Origin: Chloroflexia bacterium
Lineage (GTDB): Bacteria > Chloroflexota > Chloroflexia > Thermomicrobiales > UBA6265
Length of the DNA stretch: 22,398 bases
NCBI GenBank assembly: GCA_013698305.1
Contig: JACCVC010000156.1
Coordinates: 1-22,398 of the forward strand
Direction: 5' to 3'
Below are positions 22,205 to 22,398 of the stretch, piece by piece. The notes below the pieces were generated by a model. The model was given only the letters and a program-made list of their open reading frames with translations. It did not search any database and was not told the origin of the DNA. The translations under genes and the position numbers were made by a program. Position 1 is the first letter of the stretch, and every line of letters begins with the position of its first letter.

Positions 22205-22398
22205 CAGGGGCTCTGTTTGGGGAAGGATGAGCGCCGCTTCCGTCGCGCCTCGGGTGGAAGCGAATCGGATGCAGTCACGAGCAGCATCCAACTCCCGCCG
22301 ATGACACACAGCACGATCACGGCAATAGACACCGAAAAGGCGCCGTCCAAAAGCGTTTGATACCCAACAGTCGGAAGATGCTGCGCTTGATATGCCCA
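22204..22398 (-). CDS. C-terminal end of a membrane protein (partial)
   Basis: The last 64 codons of a minus-strand gene are open from the window edge to a TGA at 22206-22204. They encode a membrane helix (FSVSIAVIVLCVIGGSWMLLVTA) followed by a basic cytosolic tail (PPEARRKRRSSFPKQSP), the usual end of a polytopic membrane protein. The stop overlaps the next start codon by one base (TGATG), so the two proteins are probably translationally coupled. The rest lies outside the window and the family cannot be named. Confidence 0.8.
   Translation of the reverse strand, partial: WAYQAQHLPTVGYQTLLDGAFSVSIAVIVLCVIGGSWMLLVTASDSLPPEARRKRRSSFPKQSP

Overview
The window reads as chromosomal DNA from a high-GC bacterium, most likely a Chloroflexota of the Thermomicrobia/Sphaerobacter kind. 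This placement is inference from gene content: a two-subunit-type glycine dehydrogenase (GcvPB), a zinc-type S18 with an Arg/Gly-rich leader, a cysteinyl-tRNA synthetase with MshC-like motifs, a Leu T-box, CO-dehydrogenase-type subunits, and many secreted or membrane proteins with Thr/Pro-rich linkers. No mobile element, phage gene or CRISPR array was seen. Coding density is high and genes lie on both strands in short operons.

Layout. 1-1440 (-): two overlapping genes of unknown function, one membrane-anchored and one soluble. 1582-4381 (+): an MFS transporter and gcvPB. 4500-7474 (-): leuS with its regulatory leader. 7545-9534 (-): a three-gene operon of a secreted protein, a trehalose-phosphatase-like HAD enzyme and a secreted DUF192 protein. 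9767-10966 (+): cysS. 11198-12776 (+): rpsF-ssb-rpsR, ending in a good terminator. 12932-15444 (+): a membrane-anchored parvulin foldase and an Arg-rich three-TM protein. 15536-16943 (-): the 2Fe-2S and FAD subunits of a xanthine-dehydrogenase/CO-dehydrogenase family enzyme, without the molybdenum subunit. 17146-18342 (-): an unknown protein with a PD-(D/E)XK-like signature. 18520-20160 (+): a thiamine-diphosphate enzyme. 20108-22398 (-): a large polytopic membrane protein and the translationally coupled tail of an upstream membrane protein.

The most striking element is the leuS leader. On the minus strand a consensus promoter (TTGACG-18-TATAAT) is followed by a textbook T-box Stem I with a CTC (Leu) specifier in an AGTAGTA/GAACTCG loop, then a Stem II-like hairpin. 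A complete tRNA-Ala(GGC) gene comes next, and only after it the T-box/antiterminator and intrinsic terminator, then leuS. The tRNA gene therefore sits inside the riboswitch, between its decoding domain and its expression platform, where Stem III would normally be. If the RNA is transcribed as one unit, terminated leaders would still yield tRNA-Ala, and tRNA processing would cut the riboswitch in two. I know of no described T-box built this way, but I could not search for one.

Secondary points of interest are the acidic tail on S6 beside the Arg-rich leader on its ribosomal partner S18, the CysRS/MshC-like ligase, the CO-dehydrogenase-type pair with no catalytic subunit, and a 53-bp tail-to-tail gene overlap.
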